Part shown: one piece after another, positions 1 through 11,435 of the stretch | Position numbering within the stretch: the first letter of the stretch is position 1 | How the letters are laid out: each line of letters opens with the position of its first letter | NCBI RefSeq assembly: GCF_005239225.2 | Contig: NC_133294.1 | Span: 16,071,631 to 16,135,630, forward strand | Reading direction: 5' to 3' | Length of the DNA stretch: 64,000 nt | Source: Populus alba | Taxonomy: Eukaryota > Streptophyta > Magnoliopsida > Malpighiales > Salicaceae | Notes under the pieces: generated by a model | The model's input: only the letters and a program-made list of their open reading frames with translations | What the model was told of the DNA's origin: nothing | Database searches by the model: none | Made by a program: the position numbers and the translations under genes

Positions 1-317
1 ACCCCTTCTTGGAACCCACCAAAACCAGTGATTTTGAGCTCGCACCTCGAGTTACTTAAAATAACTTCATGGGTAATTGGGTTAAGAAACTCACTGCTCC
101 CAATGGATCTTGGACTACAACTTGGTGGCTTCTCCATGTGTCTTTTGCTTCCATGTATGACATCTTTGAGATTTGCTATGGACCTTGAACACCCTGACCT
201 TCCTGCTTTTCTTGTCAAGATTGTACTCAAATGCTTTGTGGATTTTGGGTCATGAACTTCTGATGGCTCTGACTTGCAATGTAGAGATCTCTTCAAAGTG
301 AACCAAACTGTTGGCAT
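1..317 (-). CDS. C2H2-type zinc-finger family protein, N-terminal part (cut by window edge)
   Basis: An open frame runs on the minus strand from an ATG at 317 to the window edge without a stop, giving 105 complete codons. The peptide begins MPTVWFTLKRSLHCKSEPSE and later contains GRSGCSRSIANLKDVIHGSK and CSPRSIGSSEFLNPITHEV. I recognise these as the conserved N-terminal region of the plant family of Arabidopsis At5g54630 and At4g27240, annotated as C2H2 zinc-finger proteins. The zinc-finger residues themselves would lie beyond position 1. The family's molecular role is poorly known, and DNA or RNA binding is inferred from the finger only. The neighbouring H2A gene supports the assignment, because the Arabidopsis relatives also sit next to H2A genes. 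The start is the first ATG that opens the conserved block. Confidence 0.82.
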   Translation of the reverse strand, partial: MPTVWFTLKRSLHCKSEPSEVHDPKSTKHLSTILTRKAGRSGCSRSIANLKDVIHGSKRHMEKPPSCSPRSIGSSEFLNPITHEVILSNSRCELKITGFGGFQEG

Positions 318-3224
318 ACTTCTATCTTTACCGTCCTTCACTCCTTTCCTTTGCTTGTTGGGCTTCAAAATGTTTCAAAATCACAACTTTTCAAAGTAAA
401 ACTCCTCTGCATGCATAATTTCTAGAAAGCACATCACTTTGCATTTCCATGGTTTTTTGCTTTTTCCACCATGAAAGCTAGCTGAAAAGAAGAATCTGAA
501 TAAACCATTAGTCACTATACAACCTTCTTTCTACTTATGCTACAGAACTCTCTTTCCCTGCAATTTCCTTTCTATTTTGAGAGGCTAACACCCAATCTTT
601 TAACGAACTCTATGAACTACTAATTAAGCATGCTTAAGAACTCAGAAGAATCAAGAATCAAAATTTCTCACGAATCATCCAAAAAAAAATCTGAACTTTT
701 TCCTAAAGTGCAGGCTTGTTGGGCGCGCATTCCATATTGAGAACCTTTGGTACTTCTACTAAAATGGGAGTCCATGACTGAGGAAGAGAGAGGCAAATTG
801 AAAAACAGAAGGCCAGAGAAAGCCCATTGTAAGAAAGACAAAGGAGGGGGAAAGCAATTACTTGTACAGAAGAAATTCAAGAAATGGAGAATCTATGGTC
901 CATGGGGAACAGGACAACCTAACATGAAAAACCATGGTCAGTGGTGTCTGTAATAAATGACACTTACAGCTTGAGAAAGGCAGCCTGTGAAAAGTGAAAA
1001 CAACTCATAAGAATTTAAAAATAAAAAAAAAAAGGACATTCTTAAATTGACTCTTGTCTGTACTCTGTACTATGCTTGCCTGCTTGCTTTCTATTCTCAT
1101 TTTGAATCTGTTTTAGATTTTGTGGAAGGAATCCACAAGCTTTTTTTACAATCTAACATCCTCGTGTTTTTATTTGTTTATTATTTTAGAAAATTATACT
1201 TTCTTAAAATATAAAAACAATATTATTTTTAAAAAAATTGGTATAATATTTGATAAAAAAAATAATATCATAATATTTGTTGAGAAGTTGGTATTATATT
1301 GACCATAAAACACATAATTTTTCATTTTATCAATTAATATGTTTATTTTAAAAAAATTAATTTTATTTTATTTTTTACATTTTTGCATGCTATTCATTTA
1401 TCAGATTTTCATTTTTTTATAAGCTTTTATTATATTGATTATATATATGAAAAAAAAATAGTTCATATGTTTTTATATTCACTTGTATTAATCATAACAT
1501 GTTCATCTTATTCGTCAATTTATATATTATTTTAATCTTTCAATTAAATGTTTAAATGATTTTAATTGAAATTGTTTCTAATTTATTGTTATTTATGATT
1601 TGATTATATAATAATATGATTTCTTTGTATTTTTTTTGTATAAGTGATGATTTTGACATTAATAATTAATAGTTAAAAAAAAAGTACAGAAAATCTTGAT
1701 AATTAATAAGTTTAAAGTTGATTTTGACCCTTTTTTTCCGGGAATTTTGTTGCACATAGTGACAACATCAGCATTGATAGAAACCTTTCAAATTTTATTC
1801 GATGCCTTTCATTGTGAATCCAGTAATTTCATGGAGTGCTGAGAATAATTAATAATATTTTATTAGTTATTTTTTAAATATACTTTAAAAATTAGAAAAA
1901 AAACTTATAATTTATTAAAAAAAAAATAAAAAAAAATATTTCCATCCAATATTTTTTACCCGTACTTGTCTCTCCGTCTTTCCTATTAATGTGAATAAAA
2001 TTGTCTTTGTAAAATGCTTTTTATCTAAAAAATTTAAATATTTAAAGGTTTTACCATTTTTATACTAAAATTATATATATAGTATTTTAATATTTTTTCA
2101 AATAAAATATTAATTTAATTAAAAGCTAAAATTTTAACTTATCGATTCTAATCTTGATTGTATATATTCTTGGAAAAAAAATTTGCTTTGATTAGTTTTG
2201 ATTAAACATATTTCTATCTTAAATTCATTTAAATTTATAAATTATTTTGTAAGAAACCAACTTTAAAATTATGAATCCGAGTCAAAATCTACTTTTCACG
2301 GATTCTTACACTATCACTGCACATATAGACTTTGTACTAAAAGAATTATTTGGTCAATCTCGTTACAATTTAGTCCATGCAACGCATGTAGCTTAGTAAA
2401 GACTTTATCGATAGCTTAATTATAGTTTATCGGTTAAGTTTTAAATTTATTTTTTAATAATTATAAATTTAAATTTTTTCATTATCACTAAAAATTTATA
2501 TAATTATTAATTTTAAAATTTATATACAAATAAATTAATCCAAATATTCATGTTAATAAAAAAAATACTCAATGGATAGACCTATCTCATACTTCTTCTT
2601 TTAATTCGAGGACACCCCATTTCCTGAAAAACCTATTTTATAGATCGAGATAAGCGAGTAAAACCCCAATTATCATATTCTCTTATAAAAAATACACATC
2701 CTGGCTGAACTCAAAACCTATCTCATACCCCTTAAATGGTTGCTTCCAAAATATACAACCACTACCAAAGCTGTTGCGTCGTGTATAGGACCACTCTTGC
2801 ATTCATCATCTGTTCGGAAATTTACGAGTCCTTTTATTTTCAAAAAAAAAAAAAAAAAGAGTTGAAAATCCCATTAATTTGTTTCCTCTCAGGAATTTTC
2901 TTTTATATATATATATATATATGGATAATGGGTTTTATGAAAGACACATATATAAACGAAATTAAAAATCATGATTGGGAAATTAATAACTACGTTTGCT
3001 ATCAAAATCATTCATTTAATATGAATATTCCATGAGGTTGGGTAAGGGCCAAAACATAAGACAACGTTATATCTATGTGGAATAAATGGTTTTGGAGCTT
3101 GGTGGGTTCAATAGGGTTTTCGCCATGATGTCCATACATCTTCATGATGCCTCACGTCTTGTTAGGACGTTCGTGTTATATGATGGGGATGGTGCACCTT
3201 CAATGCAAAATTGAAATGATTTTT

Positions 3225-4490
3225 TATTTTTAGGATGTGTACGTGTTTTTTTTAAAAAAAATATTTTATTATTATTTTAAATTATTTGTTTTGCATTTAA
3301 CAATCATTTTAATATATTGATATTAATAAAAATAATTTAAAAAATATATTTTTAAATAAAAAATACTTAAAAAAGACTGATAATTTGCCATCAATGGAAG
3401 AGGACTGCATTGTAATGAAAAATAAGTATGGTTTTAGGCATGTTCGTGCATCGTTAATCCATGGATTAAAGGAAAGCAATGATTGAACTCTTTTTTATCG
3501 AAGACACAAGTGGATTTGGAGTAAAGAAGAGCTCATAATTAGCCTCGGACTCCATCTCCAATCTCCATGCAACTTCTCAAAGTTGTTTTTGGAATCCGAA
3601 AAGTGGTGAAAAAGAGGCACGCAAATTACCCAAAAAAAAATAATGTTATGAATAAATTAAAGCACCACTTCAATGCTGTGGGAAATGTAAAAAATGGGAA
3701 CAGGGGCGTCCAAGCTGGAGGCTAATATAATAGTTTTTGAATATTTATATAATTATTAATTTTAAAGTTTATGAGATTAATTAAGATATATATATATATA
3801 TAAGCTGATTTGATATTTATATTAATAAAAAATAAAATTAAAATCATATAATTTTGTTTTTTCAGTTTTGTAATCTTGCTGTTAGCCTTAACATGTCGAA
3901 GAGGCATGCTCGAGGAAACTAGATTCATGAAAGGGTTTATTGTTATTTCCTAATACATCTAAAAGATTTTTGGTTATAATTTATCTCTTTTATTATTTAT
4001 ATAAACAATGAAAGAGTTAAAAATTATTTTTTATTTTTATCTTTTAGTATTTATTTGATTTTAGATTTATTTTCATAAATTATTTTAATTTTTTATGAGT
4101 TTATCATCATCTTAAACAAGTATAATTTGTAAAATAAAAAAAATTCTTAAAATCCAATAAATTCCATTAATTCATAGATTACCGAGTAGAAACAAGAATT
4201 GGCAACCCTAGTGATTTTTTAAAAATTATTTGTCTAAAATGACAACATCTCATTTTTAAAACCAAAATTACTTTATTTTAGAATTCGCAACCCTTGCTCA
4301 TAGTTATTAGACTTAGATATCGTTTGGTATTGTGTTCCAAACGGTGTTTTGTTTAAATTTAATTTTTTTTTTGTTATTAAAATTGAGTTTGGTTTGTACT
4401 TTTTGGATCGTTTTGATGTGTTGATATCAAAATTGATTTTTAAAAAATAAAAAAACATCATTGGCATGTATTTCGACACGAAAAGCTATT
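3225..4490. repeat. AT-rich MITE-like repeats (two degenerate copies)
   Basis: Copies at about 3225-3375 and 4315-4490, the second clearly in reverse orientation. They share the family signature of an A/T-run block around GATATC/GATGTG with ATTAAAA and AAAACGATC blocks. The 4315-4490 copy has partly complementary ends of the form GTTTGGTATTG and CTACCACACTG. Confidence 0.5.
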
Positions 4491-5097
4491 TGAAAAGCAA
4501 CCGCTACCACACTGTTAAACACGTTCTTAAAATCAGGGTCAGGGCTGATAACTATGAGCAAAAGTGTGGCCTAATAGAAAAAAGAAGGCGAAATATATTT
4601 ACAAATATACTCAAGATATATCAATTTGAATTCAATCGTTAAATATATTAAATTTATTTATTTAAAAGAGATATAATTTAATTAGATTTAATTTAAAGGG
4701 TTCCAAATATATTGTAAAAAAAAACAACAACTTGAAGCATGCTCTGTGAGTGCGTTGTCTCCATTGAAAGAGAACTAGTTTTTTTTTTTTTTTTTTTTGT
4801 GATGTCAGGATCATTCTCTAAACCTATTTTTATTTAATTATATGGTTGTTAAAATAAACACTCATCATGATTATAATGGTTTAAATTCTAGAATAAAAAT
4901 ATTTTTTTAAAATCAAAACTCTATCTAATCTGTAAAGCAAGTTTCCACCAAGAAATAAAAACTAATAATGTTACAATTATTTTTTAGTGATGGTATTAAA
5001 AAATAAAAAATGATTAATTCAATAAAAACATATTAAGAGTTTAAGAAAAAAAAATTATTATTTTAACGAGGAAAGAGTTGAGATTGGAGCTCACGAA

Positions 5098-5100
<3 letters not shown>

Positions 5101-5170
<70 letters not shown>
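5101..5170. repeat. Compound (CT)n(AT)n microsatellite
   Basis: About 15 CT units are followed directly by about 20 AT units. It lies in intergenic DNA. An apparent 82-codon minus-strand frame across it is only the translated dinucleotide run. Confidence 0.95.
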
Positions 5171-5174
<4 letters not shown>

Positions 5175-7679
5175 GAGGGCAAAGAGCATCAAGCCCACCT
5201 TCCTAAGTCTGTATTTCTGACTTTTAAAAATCAATGCTAGGAGTGCCTGGACCTTTAAGTTCAGGCTCTGATGTTTGGGCCTCTTGAGCCCAGGCTTGAG
5301 TTTTGTTTGTTTAAAGGTAGCGGACGACGTCCTTCTCACTTTCCATAGATTTTCTCTCTCTCTCTCTTTAAATTATCAGGAACTAAAATGTAAAAGAAAT
5401 GTAATTTCATGACTAAAAAGAAAAATTTGAAAACAATAAGAACTAAAGTGTAGAAAGACGAACTTCTTAAACAAAAAAAAAACTACCCTTCCTTTTTTTT
5501 TTTTCTCTTGTTAATTCCAGTCCATGTTCTATTAATTTTTTTAATTGAACCTATATTTTATATTTTGAAATAACAATCTTTAATTTAGCATTAATCTAGT
5601 ATCCTAAATGCTTAAAAATATTGAAATCTTAGCATTTGATCTTTGGTTCTTCATTTGTGTTTTTAACAAAATCAATTAATCATGATAATTGTTGTTTGTA
5701 GTGATGATCCAGCCTCAAAATTTTTCTTGGGCAATGATTTTACATGCCTTTATGTCTTTGATTTTGCAAAATCTAGTTCGAAATTGAATTTGCATTTCTA
5801 GGTTTATATTGAATGTTCTTTGTGTTCTTGATAAATTATGAGTTTTCATCCATTTCAATTTGAAAATTGTGTTTTTACCTTATTTAATTGGTTTTCATCA
5901 GTTTAAGGCCTTGTTTTTTTATTTGTGGGACAAGCCCACCATGCCCAGTCTCACATGACTTGATTGACCTATAAAACTTTAAACCCTTGTTTGACTTATT
6001 CCATTTTTGCAAGAGAAAAAAATATATTTTTCTTTTTTTAAAACATGTTTGACAAGCACCGTTAGCTCTTATTATACATTTTATTTCCTTTGTATTTTTA
6101 AGCCATTCTAAAAAATCTAGGGATTATTTGGAAATTATTTGGAAATTATTTGTGAATCCTAGTATATTTTTCAACAATGTCATTTAATATTTAAAAATAA
6201 AAATATATTATTTGAGTTTCTCTTTAAAAATGAATTTATAAACACTGAAGATAAAGTTATTAAAGGTTGAAATTTGACCACCTCAGTGCTTTTTTTCTCC
6301 TCTACCTTTTTATATGAATCTCTCTCATCTTTCAAAATGTAGGGGCTAAACATGACAAAATAAAAATTTAGGACTAAATCATGAGAATCTAAGAAGAATA
6401 GGGACCAAACATGTATAAAATTTAAACTAGAAGGACCAAATGATATTTTCTGACATGATTTGTGAAAAGGGGTTTTTTTATTTATTTAAATGATTCTTAA
6501 TCTTTTAATTTTATTTTTAATAATAACTTAAGATTCTATCTTGAAAAAGTAAATCTTTAATTCAATGTTAGATGTCATGAGATATGCAAGAGCATGTGAA
6601 TTAAAATAGATTTCAACAATTGGAAGGATTAAATTAAAAAAAAAAAAAAAAAGCTTTTATGACAGAAGTGTAAAATAACAAAAAATTTCAAGGACTTAGA
6701 ATATAAAAAATTGTCTACAAATAATGAGGTGAACATACTAATGGAAAATGATGAATAATGAATGACTTTAGAGAAATTTTATAGTGTTTAAATTGTAATT
6801 AGTACAGTCTGATACTCTGATTCCATCAACTAACAAGACATATCACCGACTTATCCCTTATCAAGACTTTTTCTATAAATCATCAACAATTTTTATAAAA
6901 TTAAAACAATTCCCTTAAAACTATTTTGTCTTTTCTTCTCCACTGCAGATCCAAAACAATTGCTTTCACACATCTCTCTTCCTTTCCATCTCATCTCAGA
7001 AGATCAGACCAGGTTTTCCTGGAAATATATTTTCTCTTCAAATCAAGTTTTTTTTTTTTTTTTTAAACAAGAACAATGTTTCTACCATCTTTCTTCATCG
7101 TAACTCAAAACAATCAATCAAGAAGAAATCGCTCTCTCTGGGTATATCATGATCAGAAATCACGAGGGTTTTTAAAACCTGGCAGAATTGAACCCTTTAA
7201 AAAAGCAAAAACAAAGAACAATTGGCATATTATTCAAGAATCTCAAATACTTGTTGCGATTTAGCACAGCATCCAAGAAAATCCAGGGTCCAAGAGGAGT
7301 GAAAACCATGGTAAAATCATAAAACGAAGTGCGATGCTGACTTCATCGTCAAGAAGATCCAAAAGGTGTGAAAACCATATTAAATTCATCGCCAACAAAA
7401 TCCACTCTGTTTTTCTATCCGTCAAAAAACAAACAACTTTATTTTTAACCTTTTTTTACCCCTTCTTTGTTTCTTGTCATCAAAAGCAATCGAAGTGCCT
7501 AAAAGCAATCGAAGTGCATATTTCCAAATGTTTGGCGTCTCTCTTTAAAGTTGTGCTCAAACCAAAAACTAAATCTTTAATTATTAAGCTACCATTATCT
7601 TGCATAGAATGATATCAAATGTCATTCATCGTGGATCGACTTTTCCTTCTTAAACCTTAAACTAGGTTTAAAGAGGTTT

Positions 7680-8250
7680 TAAAATTATGATAATGGTTGT
7701 TTTTAAAAATATTTTTTATCTAAAAATATATTAAAATAATTTTTTATATTTTTTAAAAAATTATTGATATTGACACTTTAAAACGAACAAAAAATATAAA
7801 AAAATAAATAAAATTTTAATTTTTTAAAAAATATAATTTTAACAGCGTTCTCAAACAGTCACTTAGTGAGACTTGAAGAGTATATTAACTCCAAATAATC
7901 ACTTAATGAGACTCGAAGAGCATATTCTTTCATATCTGACCCATATAAATTCAAGGACATGCTATCGCCAATCCACATTCCTTAATCGACAAAACCAATC
8001 GAGTAAGAAAATTTCAAAATAATTCAAAATTTAAAATCATAATTATTAAACTTAACTTAATTTAACGCATCGCCTGTTTGATATTGTAATAATAATTGCT
8101 TTTTAAAATATTTTTTTATTTAAAAATATATTAAAATAATATATATTTTTTATTTTTTAAAATTTATTTTTGATACCAACACATTAAAACACTAAAATAA
8201 TAATTTAAAGCAATTTGTTTTTATAATTTTCTCAAAAGCGTGACCAGGTC
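7680..8250. repeat. AT-rich MITE-like repeats (two copies)
   Basis: Copies at about 7680-7870 and 8070-8250. Each opens with a GTTTGATATTGTAATAATA-like segment and closes near TTCTCAAA(A/C)(A/G)G. The core reads TTTTTTATTTAAAAATATAT followed by TTAAAATAAT, a long T run, TTATTGATAT or similar, and AATTTAAAG. No coding capacity. Confidence 0.55.
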
Positions 8251-9286
8251 ATATTGCCAAGCATGATCTTAATAACCTAAGTAAGAATCAATCAACTTGA
8301 ATTTTTAATTTTTTATTAAACAATATCTTTTAAATTTTTTAAAACTTCAGGAGGAAATTGAATTGACATGCTAATATGTAGATGTAGATTTAGCTTAAAT
8401 AGAATCAGATCCTTAATTGTCTCTTAAGTAGTGTTTTTTTTATAAAAAAAGCATAAAACACAAAGATAAAAATATATTTGATTGAAGAGATAGAAATATA
8501 AAAATAAATTAATATTGAAATAATTTTAAAATAAATTTTTGTACTTTCAGAACATGATCTATAGAAAAAAACATTTATACATAGATAATATTTATTATTT
8601 TTTTTATCACTACAATATTTATGCAAAAACTCTTAATTTTAAATTTGTCCAACCAAGACATGTAATGATAAATATGATTATTATTATAATTTTAAAACCT
8701 GACTTGAAATAATGCTCGAGTCATGGGTCGGCTAGGTCAACCTGAATCTGCTTCAATTTTTTTAAAAGATTCAAAATGACACAAAAGAAAAGTCACAAGT
8801 TTTTTACTTGGGTTTTGATAGAGTCTCGAGTTTACTTGTGTTTTTGATTGATTTAGACTCGATCAATTATTTTTTTTTATTTTTATTTTTTAATTCAAAT
8901 TGCTTTAAACTCCAAGTTGTCAAGGTTCTAGGTCAATTCGCCAGATCGATTTAAGTTTTTATAATAAGATTTATTATATTATTATTAATTTCAATATTTA
9001 ATGTAAGCTAAATTAAAAAAATAATATCTAATTATTTGTTTAATATAAAAAAGTTAAAAATAATTCAAATAAAAAGTAATACACACACACACCCTCGTCC
9101 AAATAAAATATAAAAATAATCGTTTTCTTTTATTCAACGTTGTCAATCACAATTTTATTTATATGTATTGCAATAACCAAAAGCTACGTTCAAAACCCCA
9201 TTTCAGTGGATCCACCAATCCCAACGAAAAATTCCCATAACAAAACCAAGAAGTTTACGGAATCTCCACCGTCCTTCCACTTCCAA

Positions 9287-9297
9287 TCTAACGGCCA
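9287..9297 (+). promoter_or_regulatory. MSA-type (M-specific activator) consensus match
   Basis: TCTAACGGCCA matches the published plant MSA consensus YCYAACGGYYA at all 11 positions. MSA elements bind three-repeat MYB factors and drive G2/M genes such as B-type cyclins. This copy lies 56 bases upstream of the TATA box and overlaps the histone element that follows. Function in this promoter is inference. Confidence 0.55.
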
Positions 9298-9313
9298 CGG
9301 ATCTCGATCCGCG
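9295..9313 (+). promoter_or_regulatory. Histone type I-like element with reversed octamer
   Basis: CCACGGATCTCGATCCGCG resembles the plant histone type I element, in which a CCACGTCA box precedes a reversed octamer CGATCCGCG. The reversed octamer GATCCGCG at 9306-9313 is exact. The left half CACGGATC is an inverted near-copy of it (consensus CGCGGATC). Such elements give S-phase expression of plant histone genes. Confidence 0.7.
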
Positions 9314-9325
9314 TACTCCTCTCTC

Positions 9326-9330
9326 ATTGG
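9326..9330 (-). promoter_or_regulatory. CCAAT box (inverted)
   Basis: ATTGG lies 13 bases after the histone octamer and 22 bases before the TATA box, a usual spacing for a core promoter CCAAT box. Confidence 0.5.
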
Positions 9331-9352
9331 CCACCCCGATTTTCTGTTCTCC

Positions 9353-9360
9353 TATATAAA
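9353..9360 (+). promoter_or_regulatory. TATA box of the H2A gene
   Basis: TATATAAA lies 112 bases before the H2A start codon, downstream of the octamer and CCAAT elements. It is the only good TATA box in this promoter. Confidence 0.8.
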
Positions 9361-9471
9361 CCCCAAAACACCCATTCCGCACTTCAGATTTCCTCTCAGC
9401 ATTTATCCTCTCCCAAAAGAAATACCCTCTACACATTTCGTTTCGACTATTTGTTCGAAAATAGTCAATCA

Positions 9472-10239
9472 ATGGCTGGCAGAGGCAAAACCCTAGGATC
9501 TGGAACAGCAAAGAAGGCTACATCAAGGAGTAGCAAGGCCGGTCTGCAGTTTCCGGTGGGTCGTATTGCTAGATTCTTGAAGGCCGGCAAGTATGCTGAG
9601 CGTGTTGGCGCCGGCGCTCCTGTCTACCTAGCTGCTGTACTTGAATATCTTGCTGCTGAGGTAATAATGCCTCAATTTTGTTTCTTAATCTTCTCTCTAT
9701 GAAGTGTTTTGGTATGATTTTGTGAATCTAGGGTTCTTTTGTTTTGGTGATCTTGATCGTTTTTTTGGGAATTATCTTCTTGTTCTCGGAAATTATCCTG
9801 TTAATTGTGTTTTTGAAGACGTGGCCGTGGCTAGTCTGTGATTTTGCTTATTGGGTTTTTTGGAATCTAGGGTTTGAACTCGTTCCTGAGTCAATTTTGG
9901 TGTTCTTAAATTTCCATGTCTGAATCTGAGAGTTTTGAATTTTTGTTTCAAAGCCTAAATCAGTGAAAGTATCTTTTCAATTGGTTTTGTGTTTGATGGG
10001 TCTTGTGTATGTTGTGCTGTCAGGTACTTGAATTGGCTGGAAATGCAGCAAGAGACAACAAGAAGACCCGTATTGTGCCACGCCACATCCAGCTAGCAGT
10101 GAGGAATGATGAAGAGCTAAGCAAGCTTCTTGGTGATGTTACAATTGCTAACGGAGGTGTGATGCCTAACATCCACAACCTTCTCCTCCCAAAGAAGACT
10201 GGTGGCTCCTCCAAGGCCTCGGCTGATGATGACAGTTAA
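9472..10239 (+). CDS. H2A: Histone H2A (canonical, one intron)
   Basis: Exons 9472-9660 and 10024-10239, with a GT-AG phase-0 intron of 363 bases, give 134 residues. H2A pairs with H2B in the nucleosome core. The protein starts [17 protein letters not shown] and carries the family core [31 protein letters not shown] and [20 protein letters not shown], including acidic-patch residues and a C-terminal docking segment. The tail ends [10 protein letters not shown]. It has neither the SQEF tail of H2A.X nor the SPKK tail of H2A.W, and it lacks H2A.Z signatures, so it is canonical replication-type H2A close to Arabidopsis HTA1 (RAT5). The intron interrupts the histone fold after AAE. The promoter has S-phase and MSA-like elements. 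The next gene converges on it from the opposite strand. Confidence 0.97.
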
Positions 10240-11435
10240 ATGTGAAGGAAGAGATCTAAAGGAAGTGTATTTTCTGTCACTGTGACTTCACTGTGAAAAT
10301 TTGAAGTCTTTTAGCTTCAATTTTTCTTCAGATTTTAGGACTTGAGGCTGTGTTCATGTAAGGGTAGTTTTAGTAGTTAGGGTTTTACAATTAATGATGT
10401 GAATATAAATTGATCATCATCTTTGTGCTCATGTTATGGTGGAAAATATTTTTTTTCTATGTAATGGCATTTAATGCACGACTTGAATCTATCCTTATTT
10501 GATTTTATCATCTGATTATTGTTTCGAATGAGATGGGATGTGTAGCAGGCAGTGGGTGTGGAGTGTTGTTTTCTAATTGGTGTTAGAGCGAGATGATAGG
10601 TGGTTGATATTGACGCTTGCATTTCAAAGCGGCTGAAGGATCTTTAGTGCTAGATTTGCATCAATTTCTTGTCGAAGCTTGACATGTTTCCTGGGTTTAT
10701 TGGTTTTCTAGGTGTAGAAATTGACAGGAGGATTGTTGGGCCACCAATATGTGATGATACAGTCTATGCAAGTGCTTAGGAGTGTTGTCCTGAGGGTATG
10801 ATTGGTATCGAGTGGAATTTACAAGAGATGACTACGAGTCTGTTAATAGATAGGCCATGATTAGAATGGTTATTACAGCAAACTCAGGAATACGTTGGAG
10901 TGGTTTATACCAAGAACATGGATGTTGACTTGCCAAGTTGCTCCCGTCTTAATTCTTCAATGACGGAAGATTGGTCCTCCCTTGCTTGTTTACATCAGAG
11001 AACTGTTTTTCCGTTTCTGTTGTGAGGAGCTAATTGATGATGGTTTTTTAGCTTGCGTGGTTTCTTTTTAATTGATATATTTCAGAGGAGCTTCAATCAC
11101 TGTTGGAAACATTGAGGCCTGTTTGAGTTTGTGAGCGCAGAAATGCTTGGCTTGGCGTGGTGCTACTTGCTAGGAAAGAAATGCATTTAAAAGCATTTGG
11201 TTCTGTATAACAACAATACATGAAGTAAAAAAAAATGACAAGACCAAGGGACAGAAAATGTTAAATCAATCTGAATCTGTGGCAAATTCTCTTCGCACAA
11301 CAAATTGCTCAAACGTGCACATCATATATACTAATATACATAAATCGCATGGTAATAGCAATCAGTAAGACATGTTAAAGGAAGAATCACGCTAGCATAT
11401 TGCAGGCTATATTAACAACTCTTTCCCAGTTATAG
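10240..11435. other. Convergent intergenic region between H2A and the coiled-coil gene
   Basis: Contains the 3' ends of both genes. I see no open frame with family resemblance and no clear repeat. The H2A transcript is expected to be polyadenylated within the first few hundred bases, as is usual for plant histone mRNAs. Confidence 0.6.

Larger units (their letters stand above)
318..9286. other. AT-rich intergenic region
   Basis: About 9 kb with no gene I can support. The first few hundred bases presumably hold the leader and promoter of the minus-strand zinc-finger gene. The rest is AT-rich, with homopolymer tracts, dinucleotide runs and several MITE-like repeat copies listed separately. Short open frames such as those at 2736-3035, 7076-7264 and 7334-7612 show no family resemblance and have repeat-driven composition. 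Confidence 0.6.

Noticed and set aside
5091..5339. 82-codon frame on the minus strand
   Set aside because: Its C-terminal part is the translated (AT)n(CT)n microsatellite, and the remainder has no family resemblance.
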